A stretch of DNA of 18,056 nucleotides from DATLHO01 sp035539855. Lineage in GTDB: Bacteria; Bacteroidota; Ignavibacteria; OLB7. The notes beneath the pieces were generated by a model. That model saw nothing but the letters and a program-made list of their open reading frames with translations. It made no database searches and was not told the DNA's origin. Location: positions 1 through 18,056 of the forward strand of contig DATLHO010000311.1 in assembly GCA_035539855.1 (NCBI GenBank). The letters run 5' to 3'. A program made the translations under genes and the position numbers. Shown piece by piece: positions 1 to 7,246 of this stretch (position 1 is the first letter of the stretch; every line of letters starts with the position of its first letter).

Positions 1-1157
1 CGTACGATATCGAAGATCTCGCCTCCAAGCCGTCGGTCGATCCTGGCGAACAGGCTGTCGTGCTTGGTCCATGTACGACCGCTGTCGAGCGTGCGGAGAA
101 TCCCCACCGGCGTCGTCAGCAGCGCGAACGTGCCGAAGTCGTAGAACTCGTCGCGGTCGTAGAACACCCCGTTGTCGTTGATCTGCCCGGGCATCCCACG
201 ATTGCGCTCATGCCACGTGAGGCCATCGTCGGTCGACCAGACGAATCCCAGACCGCTCGAAGCGGCCCACAGCGTGTCGTCGGCCCAGACGATCTTCCGC
301 AGGCGCCCGACCCTTCTGTCCGACGGCAGTACGCTGCGCCACGTGGCGCCGCGATCGGTCGATGTCATGAAGTAACCGTAGTGCGCGGTCCAGATCGTGT
401 CGGCCTCGATTGCCATCGCGTCGATCGAGGCGTTCAGTGTGTCGGAGGGCACCCTGCGCATCCACGTCGAGCCGGTGTCGCTCGAGTAGTAATACCCGGA
501 CGTCGTTGCGGCGTGCAGCGTTCCGTCGGGCGTCCAGACGAACTGCATCGCGGCGACCTTGCGGCCGTCGACCTCAGGACTCTCGATCCACGTCGCGCCG
601 CCGTCGGTCGAGTACCGGTGACCAGCGGGCTCGCCAACGTGAATCCGCCCGCCGATGAGCGCGAGCGCGCTCGGATGGTTGTACAGTCCGGGTCCTCGCG
701 CGGTGCGCCGCCACGTCACGCCATTGTCGCTTGAAAGCTCGACCCACGACTTCGTCGCGACCGCGAGTCTCCCCTGAGAAGCGATCGCGAGTTGAACCGG
801 TTCACCGAAGCCGACAGGCTGACCAGGTGCTAAGTAGCCCCACGAAAGCGACACCGACCAGGTCTCGCCGCCATCGAGCGAGCGCCAGAGCGCCGTGTCG
901 CCGAGCGCCAGAACGGCATCGCCGCTGCGCTCGATACGCGTCACGTGCATGTAGTTCTGTATGGTCGTCACCTCTCGCCACGCCGTGCCGCGGTTCGATG
1001 AACGATAGAGACGGTCGCCGCCGGCGATGACACTGTCGCCGTCGAGCATGAAGGTCCGGAGGTACTCCCCTTCGGGGAACGCCTCTTCGGGAAGCCATTG
1101 TGAAGAGAGGATCGATGGAGTTGCGAGGGCGAGCAGGACCAGAAACAGGATTCGCAT
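1..1157 (-). CDS. Secreted Asp-box/YCF48-like beta-propeller protein, 3' part missing
   Basis: Reading the minus strand from the ATG at 1157 gives 385 codons without a stop, running off the left edge, so the C-terminus is missing. The N-terminus (MRILFLVLLALATPSILSSQW) is a typical Sec signal peptide with a short basic start, a hydrophobic core and a small-residue cleavage region. The mature part carries eight Asp-box-like motifs of the form S-x-D-x-G-x-T-W: SSNRGTAW, SLDGGETW, SSDNGVTW, STDGGATW, SSDTGSTW, STDRGATW, STDDGLTW and TLDSGRTW, spaced about 35-55 residues apart. Such repeats form beta-propeller blades in sialidase/BNR and YCF48-type proteins. They do not by themselves show enzymatic activity, and I see no sialidase FRIP motif. 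Function is unknown; a surface or extracellular binding protein is most likely. It lies 123 nt downstream of the hemerythrin gene on the same strand and may have its own promoter. Confidence is high for the coding call and low for any specific role. Confidence 0.85.
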   Translation of the reverse strand, partial: MRILFLVLLALATPSILSSQWLPEEAFPEGEYLRTFMLDGDSVIAGGDRLYRSSNRGTAWREVTTIQNYMHVTRIERSGDAVLALGDTALWRSLDGGETWSVSLSWGYLAPGQPVGFGEPVQLAIASQGRLAVATKSWVELSSDNGVTWRRTARGPGLYNHPSALALIGGRIHVGEPAGHRYSTDGGATWIESPEVDGRKVAAMQFVWTPDGTLHAATTSGYYYSSDTGSTWMRRVPSDTLNASIDAMAIEADTIWTAHYGYFMTSTDRGATWRSVLPSDRRVGRLRKIVWADDTLWAASSGLGFVWSTDDGLTWHERNRGMPGQINDNGVFYDRDEFYDFGTFALLTTPVGILRTLDSGRTWTKHDSLFARIDRRLGGEIFDIV

Positions 1158-1280
1158 CGTCGTTCGAGAAGGGGATGAATACGCGAGCGGCTGAGCTCAA
1201 TCGGCGAACACGGAATCGTTGCGCGAGGTTAGCGCCGAATGTGCGAAACGTGCTGCGGTCGGAGCGGTCGTGAGCGCTCG

Positions 1281-1715
1281 TCAGCTCCGGCACGACATCC
1301 GCGACGGGATGCGATCGGCGATCGCGTCGAGTCCGTCGCCCAGCTCGGTCTGCATCAGCTCGAAGAGCTCGCGCTCCTCGAAGCGGATATGCTGCTCGAG
1401 CAGCGCGCCGAGCTCGCGAGCGGTCGCGTCGGGATCGTCGCCGCGCGCGGCCTGCGCGACGAGCTCGCGCATGCGCGCGTGATCGGCCAGCGCGCGCTCG
1501 ATCATCGCGCGACATTCGGACGAGACCTCGAGCACGAAGAGCGCTCGCTCCTCCTGCTCGAAGTGCGTCGCGAGCTCGCTCTTCCAGAGCTCGGCGATCG
1601 AGTCGGCGACGGACATGTCGCGGTAGGCCGCATCGCCCCGCTTCAGGCGCTGCGCGGCGACGAGGCCGAGATGGTGATCGTGCGAGAGCGGAACGAGCGT
1701 GCGATGGCGGATCAT
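1281..1715 (-). CDS. Stand-alone hemerythrin-domain (HHE) protein
   Basis: This is a 144-residue cytoplasmic protein consisting of one four-helix hemerythrin-like domain. Candidate iron ligands are visible in order: the SHDHH cluster (His12, His14, His15), HFEQEE (His51 with Glu55), a DHARM histidine, and EQHIRFEE near residue 108. These fit an HHE cation-binding di-iron site. Family members bind O2 or NO, or buffer iron. An in-frame GTG lies further upstream at 1802, but it falls at the edge of a strong hairpin and would add a 29-residue basic segment, so I chose the ATG at 1715, which places SHDHH right at the N-terminus as in relatives. The Shine-Dalgarno signal is weak (GGAAA about 11 nt upstream). 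It follows norZ on the same strand after 144 nt containing a putative terminator. NO or O2 handling next to the NO reductase is therefore plausible but inferred. Confidence 0.8.
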   Translation of the reverse strand: MIRHRTLVPLSHDHHLGLVAAQRLKRGDAAYRDMSVADSIAELWKSELATHFEQEERALFVLEVSSECRAMIERALADHARMRELVAQAARGDDPDATARELGALLEQHIRFEERELFELMQTELGDGLDAIADRIPSRMSCRS

Positions 1716-1803
1716 GCGACGGTGATTTCCGAGTGACGGTTGGCTGTGCGGTCGTCGGCAGACCGATCGACCCAAGGTAATCAGATGCGGTAGAAACGAC
1801 ACG

Positions 1804-1832
1804 GGCCCGCCCGTGGGGGAACGGGGCGGGCC
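1804..1832 (-). terminator. GC-rich stem-loop after norZ, probable terminator
   Basis: GGCCCGCCCGT (1804-1814) pairs with ACGGGGCGGGCC (1821-1832), leaving one bulged base and a 6-nt loop. It begins 28 nt after the norZ stop in the direction of transcription. The following minus-strand sequence is only modestly T-rich (GTGTCGTTTCTACC), so an intrinsic terminator is likely but not textbook, and partial read-through into the hemerythrin gene is possible. Confidence 0.5.
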
Positions 1833-1859
1833 GCATCGTTCATCGGGAGACGCGACGAT

Positions 1860-4154
1860 CTACACGGTCTCTCGCACGCGGTGCGGTGCGGGCTTCGTGG
1901 CGATCGGCGTTCCCGACGGGGGATCGAACTGCTGGCGATTGCGATAGGACCGGCCGGTCGCCAGGCCGACGATGAACAGCACGAGGCCGATGATGCCGCC
2001 GGCGAAGATGGTGTCGCCGATGGCGCGCAGCCAGCGCAGCGTCTCCATCGTCGGCGTCTGTAGAAACTCCGAGCTGCGCGCGAACCAGTATCCCACCTCG
2101 ACCGAGGCCCAGGTCTGCAGCAGTCCGATCGGCAGCAGGCTGATGAGGAGCATCGCCATGAGGCCTCCGTTGATCGCCCAGAAGGACCACTTGACGAGCC
2201 CCTCCCGCCACTCGAGTCCCGGCTTCAGCGCGCGCAGGCAGAAGAGCATCAGGCCGATGCCGAGCATGCCGTAGACGCCGAAGAGCGCCGCGTGGCCGTG
2301 CACCGGGGTCGTGTTCAGACCCTGCATGTAGTACAGGGCGACCGGCGGGTTGATCATGAAGCCGAAGAGTCCGGCGCCGACGAGGTTCCAGAACGCGACC
2401 GCGACGAAGTAGTAGATCGGCCAGCGGTAGTTGCGCACCCACGGCTTCTCGCGCGACATCTTGATGTTCTCCCACGCCTCGAAGCCGACGAAGACGAGCG
2501 GGACGACCTCGAGCGCGCTGAAGACGGAGCCGAGCGCGAGCACGATCGTCGGCGTGCCGCTGAAGTACAGGTGGTGCAGCGTGCCGATGATGCCGCCGGC
2601 GAGGAAGATCGTCGCCGAGAGGACGACCGACTGCCCGGCGGTCTTCATGCTCAGCAGCTTGAGCCGCGCGAACAGGAAGGCGATGACGACGGTCGCAAAC
2701 ACTTCGAAGAACCCTTCGACCCACAGGTGCACGACCCACCATCGCCAGTACTCGGCGACCGCGAGGTTCGTGTTGTGGCCGTAGCCAAGCGCCGCGCCGT
2801 AGAAGCCGGCGATGGCGATCGTCGAGATGAGGAACAGCGTCAGCACCGGGCGCTGCTCGTCGTTGCGCTTGAGCGCCGGCATGATCGAGCGGGCGACGAG
2901 GAAGAGCCAGAGGAACAGACCGCCGAGCAGCGCGATCTGGAAAGCGCGTCCGAGATCGATGTACTCGTAGCCACTGTGACCGAAGTAGAACCACGCGTCG
3001 TCGATGCCGAGCATGTGGTTGATGCTCATGTACTGTCCGATCATCGAGCCGGCGACGACGAGGATAAGCGCGCCGAACAGGATGTTGACGCCGAGACGCT
3101 GTCCCTTCGGCTCGCGGCCTCCGACGGCCGGTCCGATGTACAGGCCCGCGGCGAGCCATGCCGTCGCGATCCAGAAGATGCCGAGCTGCGTGTGCCAGGT
3201 GCGCGACAGGACATACGGCACGGTCTCGGCCAGGGGGATGCCGTAGAAGCCGTCACCCTCAACACCGTAATGCGCCGCGACGATGCCGAGCGCGATCTGC
3301 ACCAGCAGCAGCGCCGAGACGACCCAGAAGTACTTGACGACCGCGCGCTGCGAGGGCGTCGAGGTCGAGCCGATCAGCGGATCGTTCGCAGGCACGTCAC
3401 CGAAGTCGTGCTCGCGGCGGCGCGAGGCATACCACGCGGCCATCGCGCCGACGCCCGCCAGCAGCAGGATGATGCTCACGCCCGTCCAGACGACCGTGTC
3501 GCCGGTCGGGACGTTGTCGACCAGCGGCTCGTGCGGCCAGTTGCTCGTGTAGCTGACGTCACTGCCGACGCGATTGGTCGCGGTCGCCCACGAGCTCCAG
3601 AAGAAGAACGCCGTCAGTCGGCGCAGCGCGATCGGATCGCTCAGCGTGCCAGCCGGGATCGCGTAGTCGGCGCGACCCTTCGAGAAGATCTCCGAGTAGT
3701 GTCCGACGAGCGCCTCGAAGGCACGGGCGCGGATGGGATCGAGCACGAGCGTGTTGTTCGCCGCATCGAACGTGTTGGTGCGCATCACTGCGACCAGCCG
3801 CTTCTGCAGGCCCGCCTGCTGCTCGGCCGTCAGACTGTCGTACGGCGCGCCGTGCTCCTTCATCCCCCACTCGTCGAGGATGAACATCGACTCGCGGTGC
3901 AGGTAGTCGGCCGACCAGTCCGGCGCAACGTAGCTGCCGTGGCCCCAGATCGAGCCGATCTCCATGCCGCCCATCGCCTGCCAGGTGTTCTGGCCCCGTG
4001 CGACCTCGCCGGTCTCGAGCACCACGCGCCCGTCGCTCGTCACGACACGCTCGGGCACCGGCGGCGCCTCCTGATAGATCTTCACCCCGACCCACAACAA
4101 CACTCCGAACGATAGAACCAGTACGGCGACGAATCCCGCCCAGTAACGCTTCAT
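1860..4154 (-). CDS. norZ: Quinol-dependent nitric oxide reductase (qNOR)
   Basis: This 764-residue membrane protein should reduce two NO to N2O using quinol, detoxifying NO or ending a partial denitrification chain. The N-terminal helix (MKRYWAGFVAVLVLSFGVLLW) leads into the periplasmic cytochrome-c-like domain of qNORs, which lacks CxxCH, and then a multi-helix haem-copper-oxidase-type core. Expected metal ligands are present: His321 (WHTQLG) and His621 for the low-spin haem, His619 for haem b3 (VHGHAALFG), and His476, Glu480, His527 and His528 for non-haem FeB (HLWVE, LHHLYFSGTP). The length matches qNOR (about 750-790) rather than cNOR NorB (about 450), and no norC is nearby. An upstream in-frame start at 4226 would add 24 residues before the membrane helix; I prefer the ATG at 4154, with GTGAGG about 6 nt upstream. 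It lies 228 nt downstream of ric on the same strand, and a perfect inverted repeat sits just ahead of the start. Confidence 0.95.
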   Translation of the reverse strand: MKRYWAGFVAVLVLSFGVLLWVGVKIYQEAPPVPERVVTSDGRVVLETGEVARGQNTWQAMGGMEIGSIWGHGSYVAPDWSADYLHRESMFILDEWGMKEHGAPYDSLTAEQQAGLQKRLVAVMRTNTFDAANNTLVLDPIRARAFEALVGHYSEIFSKGRADYAIPAGTLSDPIALRRLTAFFFWSSWATATNRVGSDVSYTSNWPHEPLVDNVPTGDTVVWTGVSIILLLAGVGAMAAWYASRRREHDFGDVPANDPLIGSTSTPSQRAVVKYFWVVSALLLVQIALGIVAAHYGVEGDGFYGIPLAETVPYVLSRTWHTQLGIFWIATAWLAAGLYIGPAVGGREPKGQRLGVNILFGALILVVAGSMIGQYMSINHMLGIDDAWFYFGHSGYEYIDLGRAFQIALLGGLFLWLFLVARSIMPALKRNDEQRPVLTLFLISTIAIAGFYGAALGYGHNTNLAVAEYWRWWVVHLWVEGFFEVFATVVIAFLFARLKLLSMKTAGQSVVLSATIFLAGGIIGTLHHLYFSGTPTIVLALGSVFSALEVVPLVFVGFEAWENIKMSREKPWVRNYRWPIYYFVAVAFWNLVGAGLFGFMINPPVALYYMQGLNTTPVHGHAALFGVYGMLGIGLMLFCLRALKPGLEWREGLVKWSFWAINGGLMAMLLISLLPIGLLQTWASVEVGYWFARSSEFLQTPTMETLRWLRAIGDTIFAGGIIGLVLFIVGLATGRSYRNRQQFDPPSGTPIATKPAPHRVRETV

Positions 4155-4166
4155 TGTATCCTCACG

Positions 4167-4192
4167 ATATCCGGAGGAGGCGACACGGATAT
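4167..4192. promoter_or_regulatory. Perfect inverted repeat before norZ, possible operator or 5'UTR hairpin
   Basis: ATATCCG (4167-4173) and CGGATAT (4186-4192) are perfect inverted repeats separated by 12 nt, with centres 19 bp apart, close to two helical turns. The near edge is 12 nt from the norZ ATG. On the minus strand the distal arm overlaps the A/T-rich string TTTATAT, the most -10-like sequence in the gap. A repressor bound there would cover the -10 and start region. No canonical FNR or NNR box (TTGAT-N4-ATCAA) was found between ric and norZ. An mRNA hairpin hiding the ribosome-binding region is the alternative. Confidence 0.4.
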
Positions 4193-4299
4193 AAATCGCC
4201 TCCAGTTTGTCCGGTTTTAGGTTCAAGAGAAGCGGAGCCGCCTCGACGTGCTCCGCATGGTCTTCCTCCCCATCGATCGGCCCGCTCGACGCCCGTGGC

Positions 4300-4328
4300 C
4301 GGGCGGGCCTCGCTACTCTGCCCGCCCG
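4300..4328 (-). terminator. Stem-loop between ric and norZ
   Basis: CGGGCGGGC (4300-4308) and GCCCGCCCG (4320-4328) form a perfect 9-bp stem with an 11-nt loop, 54 nt after the ric stop. No T-run follows on the minus strand, so it may be a weak or factor-dependent terminator, or an RNA processing/stability structure separating ric from norZ. Confidence 0.35.
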
Positions 4329-4382
4329 TGTGGGGGTCGGGTGCTTTCGAGTGAGTCAGGGGGGGTGAAACGAATCTGTTGA

Positions 4383-5117
4383 CTACGCGACGGCCGAGGC
4401 GAGCGCGGCTTCGAGCTCGACCGCCTTCGGGAAGAGAATGTTGTTCTCGAGATGCACGTGCTGGTGCAGGTCGAGCTCGAAGGCGTGGAGCTCCTGGAAC
4501 GAGACGCGGTACGTGGTGCACGCGTCCTCGGGCGGCGTGTAGCCGTTGCTCAGCGCGCGGATCTCGGCCATCTCGTCGCCGGCGTTCTGATGCTCCATCT
4601 CCATCATGCGAATCGGGTTGGCGACCGTGCCGAACGGCGCGCTCGGACCCTGCAGGCCACTACGGCTCGCCGAGAGCATCGCCTTGATGAACGGGAAGAG
4701 CATCATCTCCTCCTTCTGCATGTGCTGGCTGAGCTCCTGGGCGACCCGTCGGAAGGCGTTGGCGATCGCGATCGTCTCGGGATGATTCTCGCCGTGCACG
4801 CGGGCGACCTTCTCGACGTGCAGCAGAATCGTCGGCAGCGCCTCGCGCACGTAGGCGTGATGGTTGGCCACGATGTAGTCGGCGAGCAGATCGAGCTCCC
4901 ACGTGTTGAACTTCGGCGAGCCGTTGGCCGGCGTCGCGTCGAGCTTCTCGAGGTCTGCGATGATCGACGCGGGATCGACTCCCTTGTCGATCGCGGCCTC
5001 GGCGATCGGACGACCGCCGCCGCAGCAGAAGTCGAGTCCGTATTTCTGGAAGACCGCCGCGGTGCGGAAGTCGTTCGCGACGAGGTCGCGGATCAGGGTC
5101 GTGCCGGCGTCGATCAT
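4383..5117 (-). CDS. ric: Iron-sulfur cluster repair di-iron protein (Ric/YtfE/ScdA family)
   Basis: This 244-residue cytoplasmic protein belongs to the family that restores Fe-S clusters damaged by NO or oxidants. The N-terminal ScdA_N (DUF542) domain holds the hallmark double cysteine in DFCCGGG (Cys31-Cys32). The C-terminal hemerythrin-like di-iron domain supplies candidate ligands at His86/His87 (NHHAY), His108, His132 with Glu136 (QHMQKEE), His176 (MEMEHQNAG), His211 and His218-Glu224 (LHQHVHLE). The length is close to E. coli YtfE (220). The ATG at 5117 is supported by GAGAGG 7 nt upstream, which lies inside the last codons and stop of the Crp/Fnr gene; only 2 nt separate that stop from this start. 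Regulator and repair protein are therefore almost certainly co-transcribed and probably translationally linked. The downstream neighbour is the NO reductase, which strongly supports a nitrosative-stress role. Confidence 0.95.
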   Translation of the reverse strand: MIDAGTTLIRDLVANDFRTAAVFQKYGLDFCCGGGRPIAEAAIDKGVDPASIIADLEKLDATPANGSPKFNTWELDLLADYIVANHHAYVREALPTILLHVEKVARVHGENHPETIAIANAFRRVAQELSQHMQKEEMMLFPFIKAMLSASRSGLQGPSAPFGTVANPIRMMEMEHQNAGDEMAEIRALSNGYTPPEDACTTYRVSFQELHAFELDLHQHVHLENNILFPKAVELEAALASAVA

Positions 5118-5119
5118 CT

Positions 5120-5755
5120 CTATTCCTCTCGGTGACTGTGTCGTGTCGACGACGCCCAGATGATCTTTCCCTCCTCGATCCTCAGTCCTCCCGCCGCCTC
5201 CATGCTCTTGATCGAGCGGATGACGGTCTCCACGCGCAGCCCGGTCATGTCCGCGAGCTGCTGGCGCGTGAACGGGACCCGGTAGGGCTCGTTCGACGCG
5301 GTTCCCGATTCCCGCCGGAAGTGCTCGATGAGCGTGCTCAGGCGGTGCTCGGCCTCCTGCACGGCGATCTCGGTCATCATCATCGACTTGTACACGAGCC
5401 GTCCGCAGAGAACCTGCATGAGCCCGAGGTGCACCTCGAAGTTCTCGCGCAGAAGCGTCATGAACGCTTCGTAGGCGATCTTCCAGATCGCACTGTCGAC
5501 GACCGCGATCGCCGAGGCGGGATAGGGGACGTGGGAAAAGAACGGGGGCTCGCCGAAGCTCTGTCCGTCGGTGAAGTAGCCCATCAGGAGCTCGCGCCCC
5601 TGATCATTGAAGGCGGACATCTTCACCTTGCCGGACTTGACGGTATGGAAGTGCGTTGCGGCACCCTCCTGATCGAAGATCACTTCGTCACGCTCATAGG
5701 TGACGACCCGTCCGCCGTACTGTTCGAAGAGAGAATCGGAGATCATCTGCGCCAT
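5120..5755 (-). CDS. Crp/Fnr family transcriptional regulator, cysteine-poor (DNR/NnrR-like position)
   Basis: This 211-residue regulator has a cyclic-nucleotide-binding-type beta-roll (about residues 15-105), a long dimerisation helix (about 106-150) and a winged helix-turn-helix (about 160-200; FTRQQLADMTGLRVETVIRSIKSM). The recognition helix keeps the Glu and Arg of the E-x-x-x-R core (ETVIR, 176-180) that reads TGA in Crp/Fnr sites. The Fnr serine between them is replaced by isoleucine, so the outer bases of the target should differ from TTGAT. Cys117 is the only cysteine, which rules out an Fnr-type [4Fe-4S] sensor. The RELLMGYF..GQSFGE segment does not show a complete cAMP-binding signature, so the effector is unknown; haem-NO sensing as in DNR is one possibility. 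The start at 5755 has a weak ribosome-binding site; Met4 is an alternative. Co-transcription with ric points to NO or redox control. Confidence 0.9.
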   Translation of the reverse strand: MAQMISDSLFEQYGGRVVTYERDEVIFDQEGAATHFHTVKSGKVKMSAFNDQGRELLMGYFTDGQSFGEPPFFSHVPYPASAIAVVDSAIWKIAYEAFMTLLRENFEVHLGLMQVLCGRLVYKSMMMTEIAVQEAEHRLSTLIEHFRRESGTASNEPYRVPFTRQQLADMTGLRVETVIRSIKSMEAAGGLRIEEGKIIWASSTRHSHREE

Positions 5756-5801
5756 CGTCGTTTCGTGGAGTCAACTTAGAGAGAGACGAGAGCGCCAACT
5801 T

Positions 5802-5815
5802 ATGACCTGAATCAC
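5802..5815. promoter_or_regulatory. Degenerate Crp/Fnr-type palindrome upstream of the regulator gene
   Basis: On the minus strand this reads GTGAT-TCAG-GTCAT, keeping the TGA-N6-TCA core of the two perfect sites at 8790 and 11427. It lies about 53 nt (centre) upstream of the regulator ATG. TAAGTT, a weak -10-like string, follows about 23 nt after the site, as for a class II activator position. Autoregulation is inferred. Confidence 0.45.
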
Positions 5816-5870
5816 CACGACCGTCACATTCGACGTCACGGCCTTCATCACCACCTACGTCATCGCGGAT
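5811..5870. repeat. Five RTCAY pentamers at an exact 12-nt period
   Basis: On the plus strand ATCAC, GTCAC, GTCAC, ATCAC and GTCAT begin at 5811, 5823, 5835, 5847 and 5859, exactly 12 nt apart. Several units share more: ATCACCAC occurs in units 1 and 4, and units 1-4 all end in C. The array starts inside the degenerate palindrome and runs across the tnaA stop codon into its last codons. It may be a decayed 12-mer tandem repeat or a row of half-sites for a DNA-binding protein. Confidence 0.45.
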
Positions 5871-7246
5871 TCCGGCGCCATCGCCTCGAACTGCGCGGTG
5901 AAATGCCGCAGCACGGTCGGCGCCGACGTGATCCTCAGCGGCGCGATCGCATCGCGCTGCGCGTAGACCGCGAGGATTGCCTCGGCCACGTAATCGATGT
6001 GCGACTGCGTGTACAGCCGCCGCGGAATCGCCAGCCGTACGAGGTCCATCGGCGCGGCGGTCTCGGTCCCATCGGGGTGCAGACCGAACATCACCGTGCC
6101 GATCTCGCAGGCGCGGATGCCCGCTTCGAGATACAGCGCGTTCGTCAGGGCGACGCCCGGGTACTGCAACGGCGCGATGTGCGGAAGCATCTCGCGCGCG
6201 TCGATGTACACCGCGTGGCCTCCCGACGGCCAGACGATCGGCACGCCGGCGTTGCGGAGCTTCTCGGCGAGATACTCGATCGAGCGGATGCGGTAGCGCA
6301 GGTAATCCTCCTGGACCACCTCCTCGAGACCCTGTGCGATCGCCTCTAGATCGTATCCCGCAAGGCCGCCGTACGTCGGGAATCCCTCGGTGAGAATCAG
6401 CAGCGTGCGGCACTTCTCGGCCATCGCGTCGTCGTTGAGCGCGAGGAATCCGCCGATGTTCGCAAGGCCGTCCTTCTTCGCGGACATCGTGCAGCCATCG
6501 GCGAGCGAGAACATCTCCTGCGCGATCTCCTTCGGCGAGCGGTGCGACTGGCCGGGCTCGCGCATCTTGATGAACCACGCGTTCTCGGCGAAGCGGCACG
6601 CATCGAGGAAGAAGAGCTTCCCGTGACGGTGCGCGATGTCGCGGATGCCGCGCAGGTTCTCCAGCGACACGGGCTGACCGCCGCCGGAGTTGTTCGTCAC
6701 CGTGGCCATCACCAGTCGAACGCGATCGCCTTCACTCTCGAGCGTGCGCTCGAGCGCCTCGAGGTCGACGTTGCCCTTGAACGGGTGATCGAACGAGGGA
6801 ATGCGTCCCTCGGCGATGACCAGGTCGCGGGCCTCGGCGCCCTCGACCTCGATGTTCGCGCGCGTCGTGTCGAAGTGCGTGTTGTTGAGAACGAGGTCGC
6901 CGCTCTGGAGCATCGAATGGAAGATGATCCGCTCGGCGGCGCGGCCCTGATGCGTCGGGATGATGTGCTTGAAGCCGGTGAGCTCCTGGACGACGCGCTG
7001 GAAGCGGAAGAACGAACGGCTGCCGGCATACGACTCGTCGCCCTGCATGATCGCGGCCCACTGTGCCGCGGACATTGCGCCGGTTCCGGAGTCGGTGAGC
7101 AGGTCGATGACGACGTCCTCGGCGTGCAGCGAGAAGACGTTGTTACCGGCCGCGAGGAGCGCGGCTTCGCGCTCCTCGCGTGTGGTAAACCTGATCGCTT
7201 CGACCGACTTGATCCGGAACGGTTCGATGATCGTGTTGAACATCAT
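5855..7246 (-). CDS. tnaA: Tryptophanase (tryptophan indole-lyase)
   Basis: This 463-residue PLP enzyme of the beta-eliminating lyase family should cleave L-tryptophan to indole, pyruvate and ammonia. It has the family signatures IDLLTDSGTGAM, QGDESYAGSRS (Tyr73), PTHQGRAAE, LDACRFAENAWFIK and MSAKKD with PLP-lysine Lys258. Tryptophanase-type rather than tyrosine phenol-lyase-type residues are present at the discriminating positions: Asp126 in HFDTTR (Asp137 of E. coli TnaA), Ile382 in CEIG, and His448 in LRHFTA (His463 of E. coli). The start at 7246 gives an ATGA overlap with the tpl stop and has GGAGG 7 nt upstream. A longer in-frame reading back to 7951 would overlap tpl and is not credible. 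The regulator gene begins 99 nt downstream on the same strand. Weak trans-deamination or use of other beta-substituted amino acids cannot be excluded. Confidence 0.93.
   Translation of the reverse strand: MMFNTIIEPFRIKSVEAIRFTTREEREAALLAAGNNVFSLHAEDVVIDLLTDSGTGAMSAAQWAAIMQGDESYAGSRSFFRFQRVVQELTGFKHIIPTHQGRAAERIIFHSMLQSGDLVLNNTHFDTTRANIEVEGAEARDLVIAEGRIPSFDHPFKGNVDLEALERTLESEGDRVRLVMATVTNNSGGGQPVSLENLRGIRDIAHRHGKLFFLDACRFAENAWFIKMREPGQSHRSPKEIAQEMFSLADGCTMSAKKDGLANIGGFLALNDDAMAEKCRTLLILTEGFPTYGGLAGYDLEAIAQGLEEVVQEDYLRYRIRSIEYLAEKLRNAGVPIVWPSGGHAVYIDAREMLPHIAPLQYPGVALTNALYLEAGIRACEIGTVMFGLHPDGTETAAPMDLVRLAIPRRLYTQSHIDYVAEAILAVYAQRDAIAPLRITSAPTVLRHFTAQFEAMAPESAMT

Noticed and set aside
1716..1802. 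A GTG-initiated longer form of the hemerythrin-domain protein
   Set aside because: The extension is basic, unlike the family N-terminus, and would start at the edge of the terminator-like hairpin.
2292..4115. A 607-codon plus-strand open frame opposite norZ
   Set aside because: It is antisense to a fully recognisable qNOR, and its product is rich in Arg/Asp/Glu/Val with no domain; a typical shadow frame in GC-rich DNA.
1860..4154. NO dismutase (Nod) instead of NO reductase
   Set aside because: Nod-type proteins have altered FeB and quinol-site residues; here the His476/Glu480/His527/His528 set is intact, as in true qNOR.
4200..4240. An Fnr/NNR box upstream of norZ around the minus-strand TTGAACCTAAAAC
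   Set aside because: Only one half resembles TTGAT and no ATCAA-like half lies at the N4 spacing.
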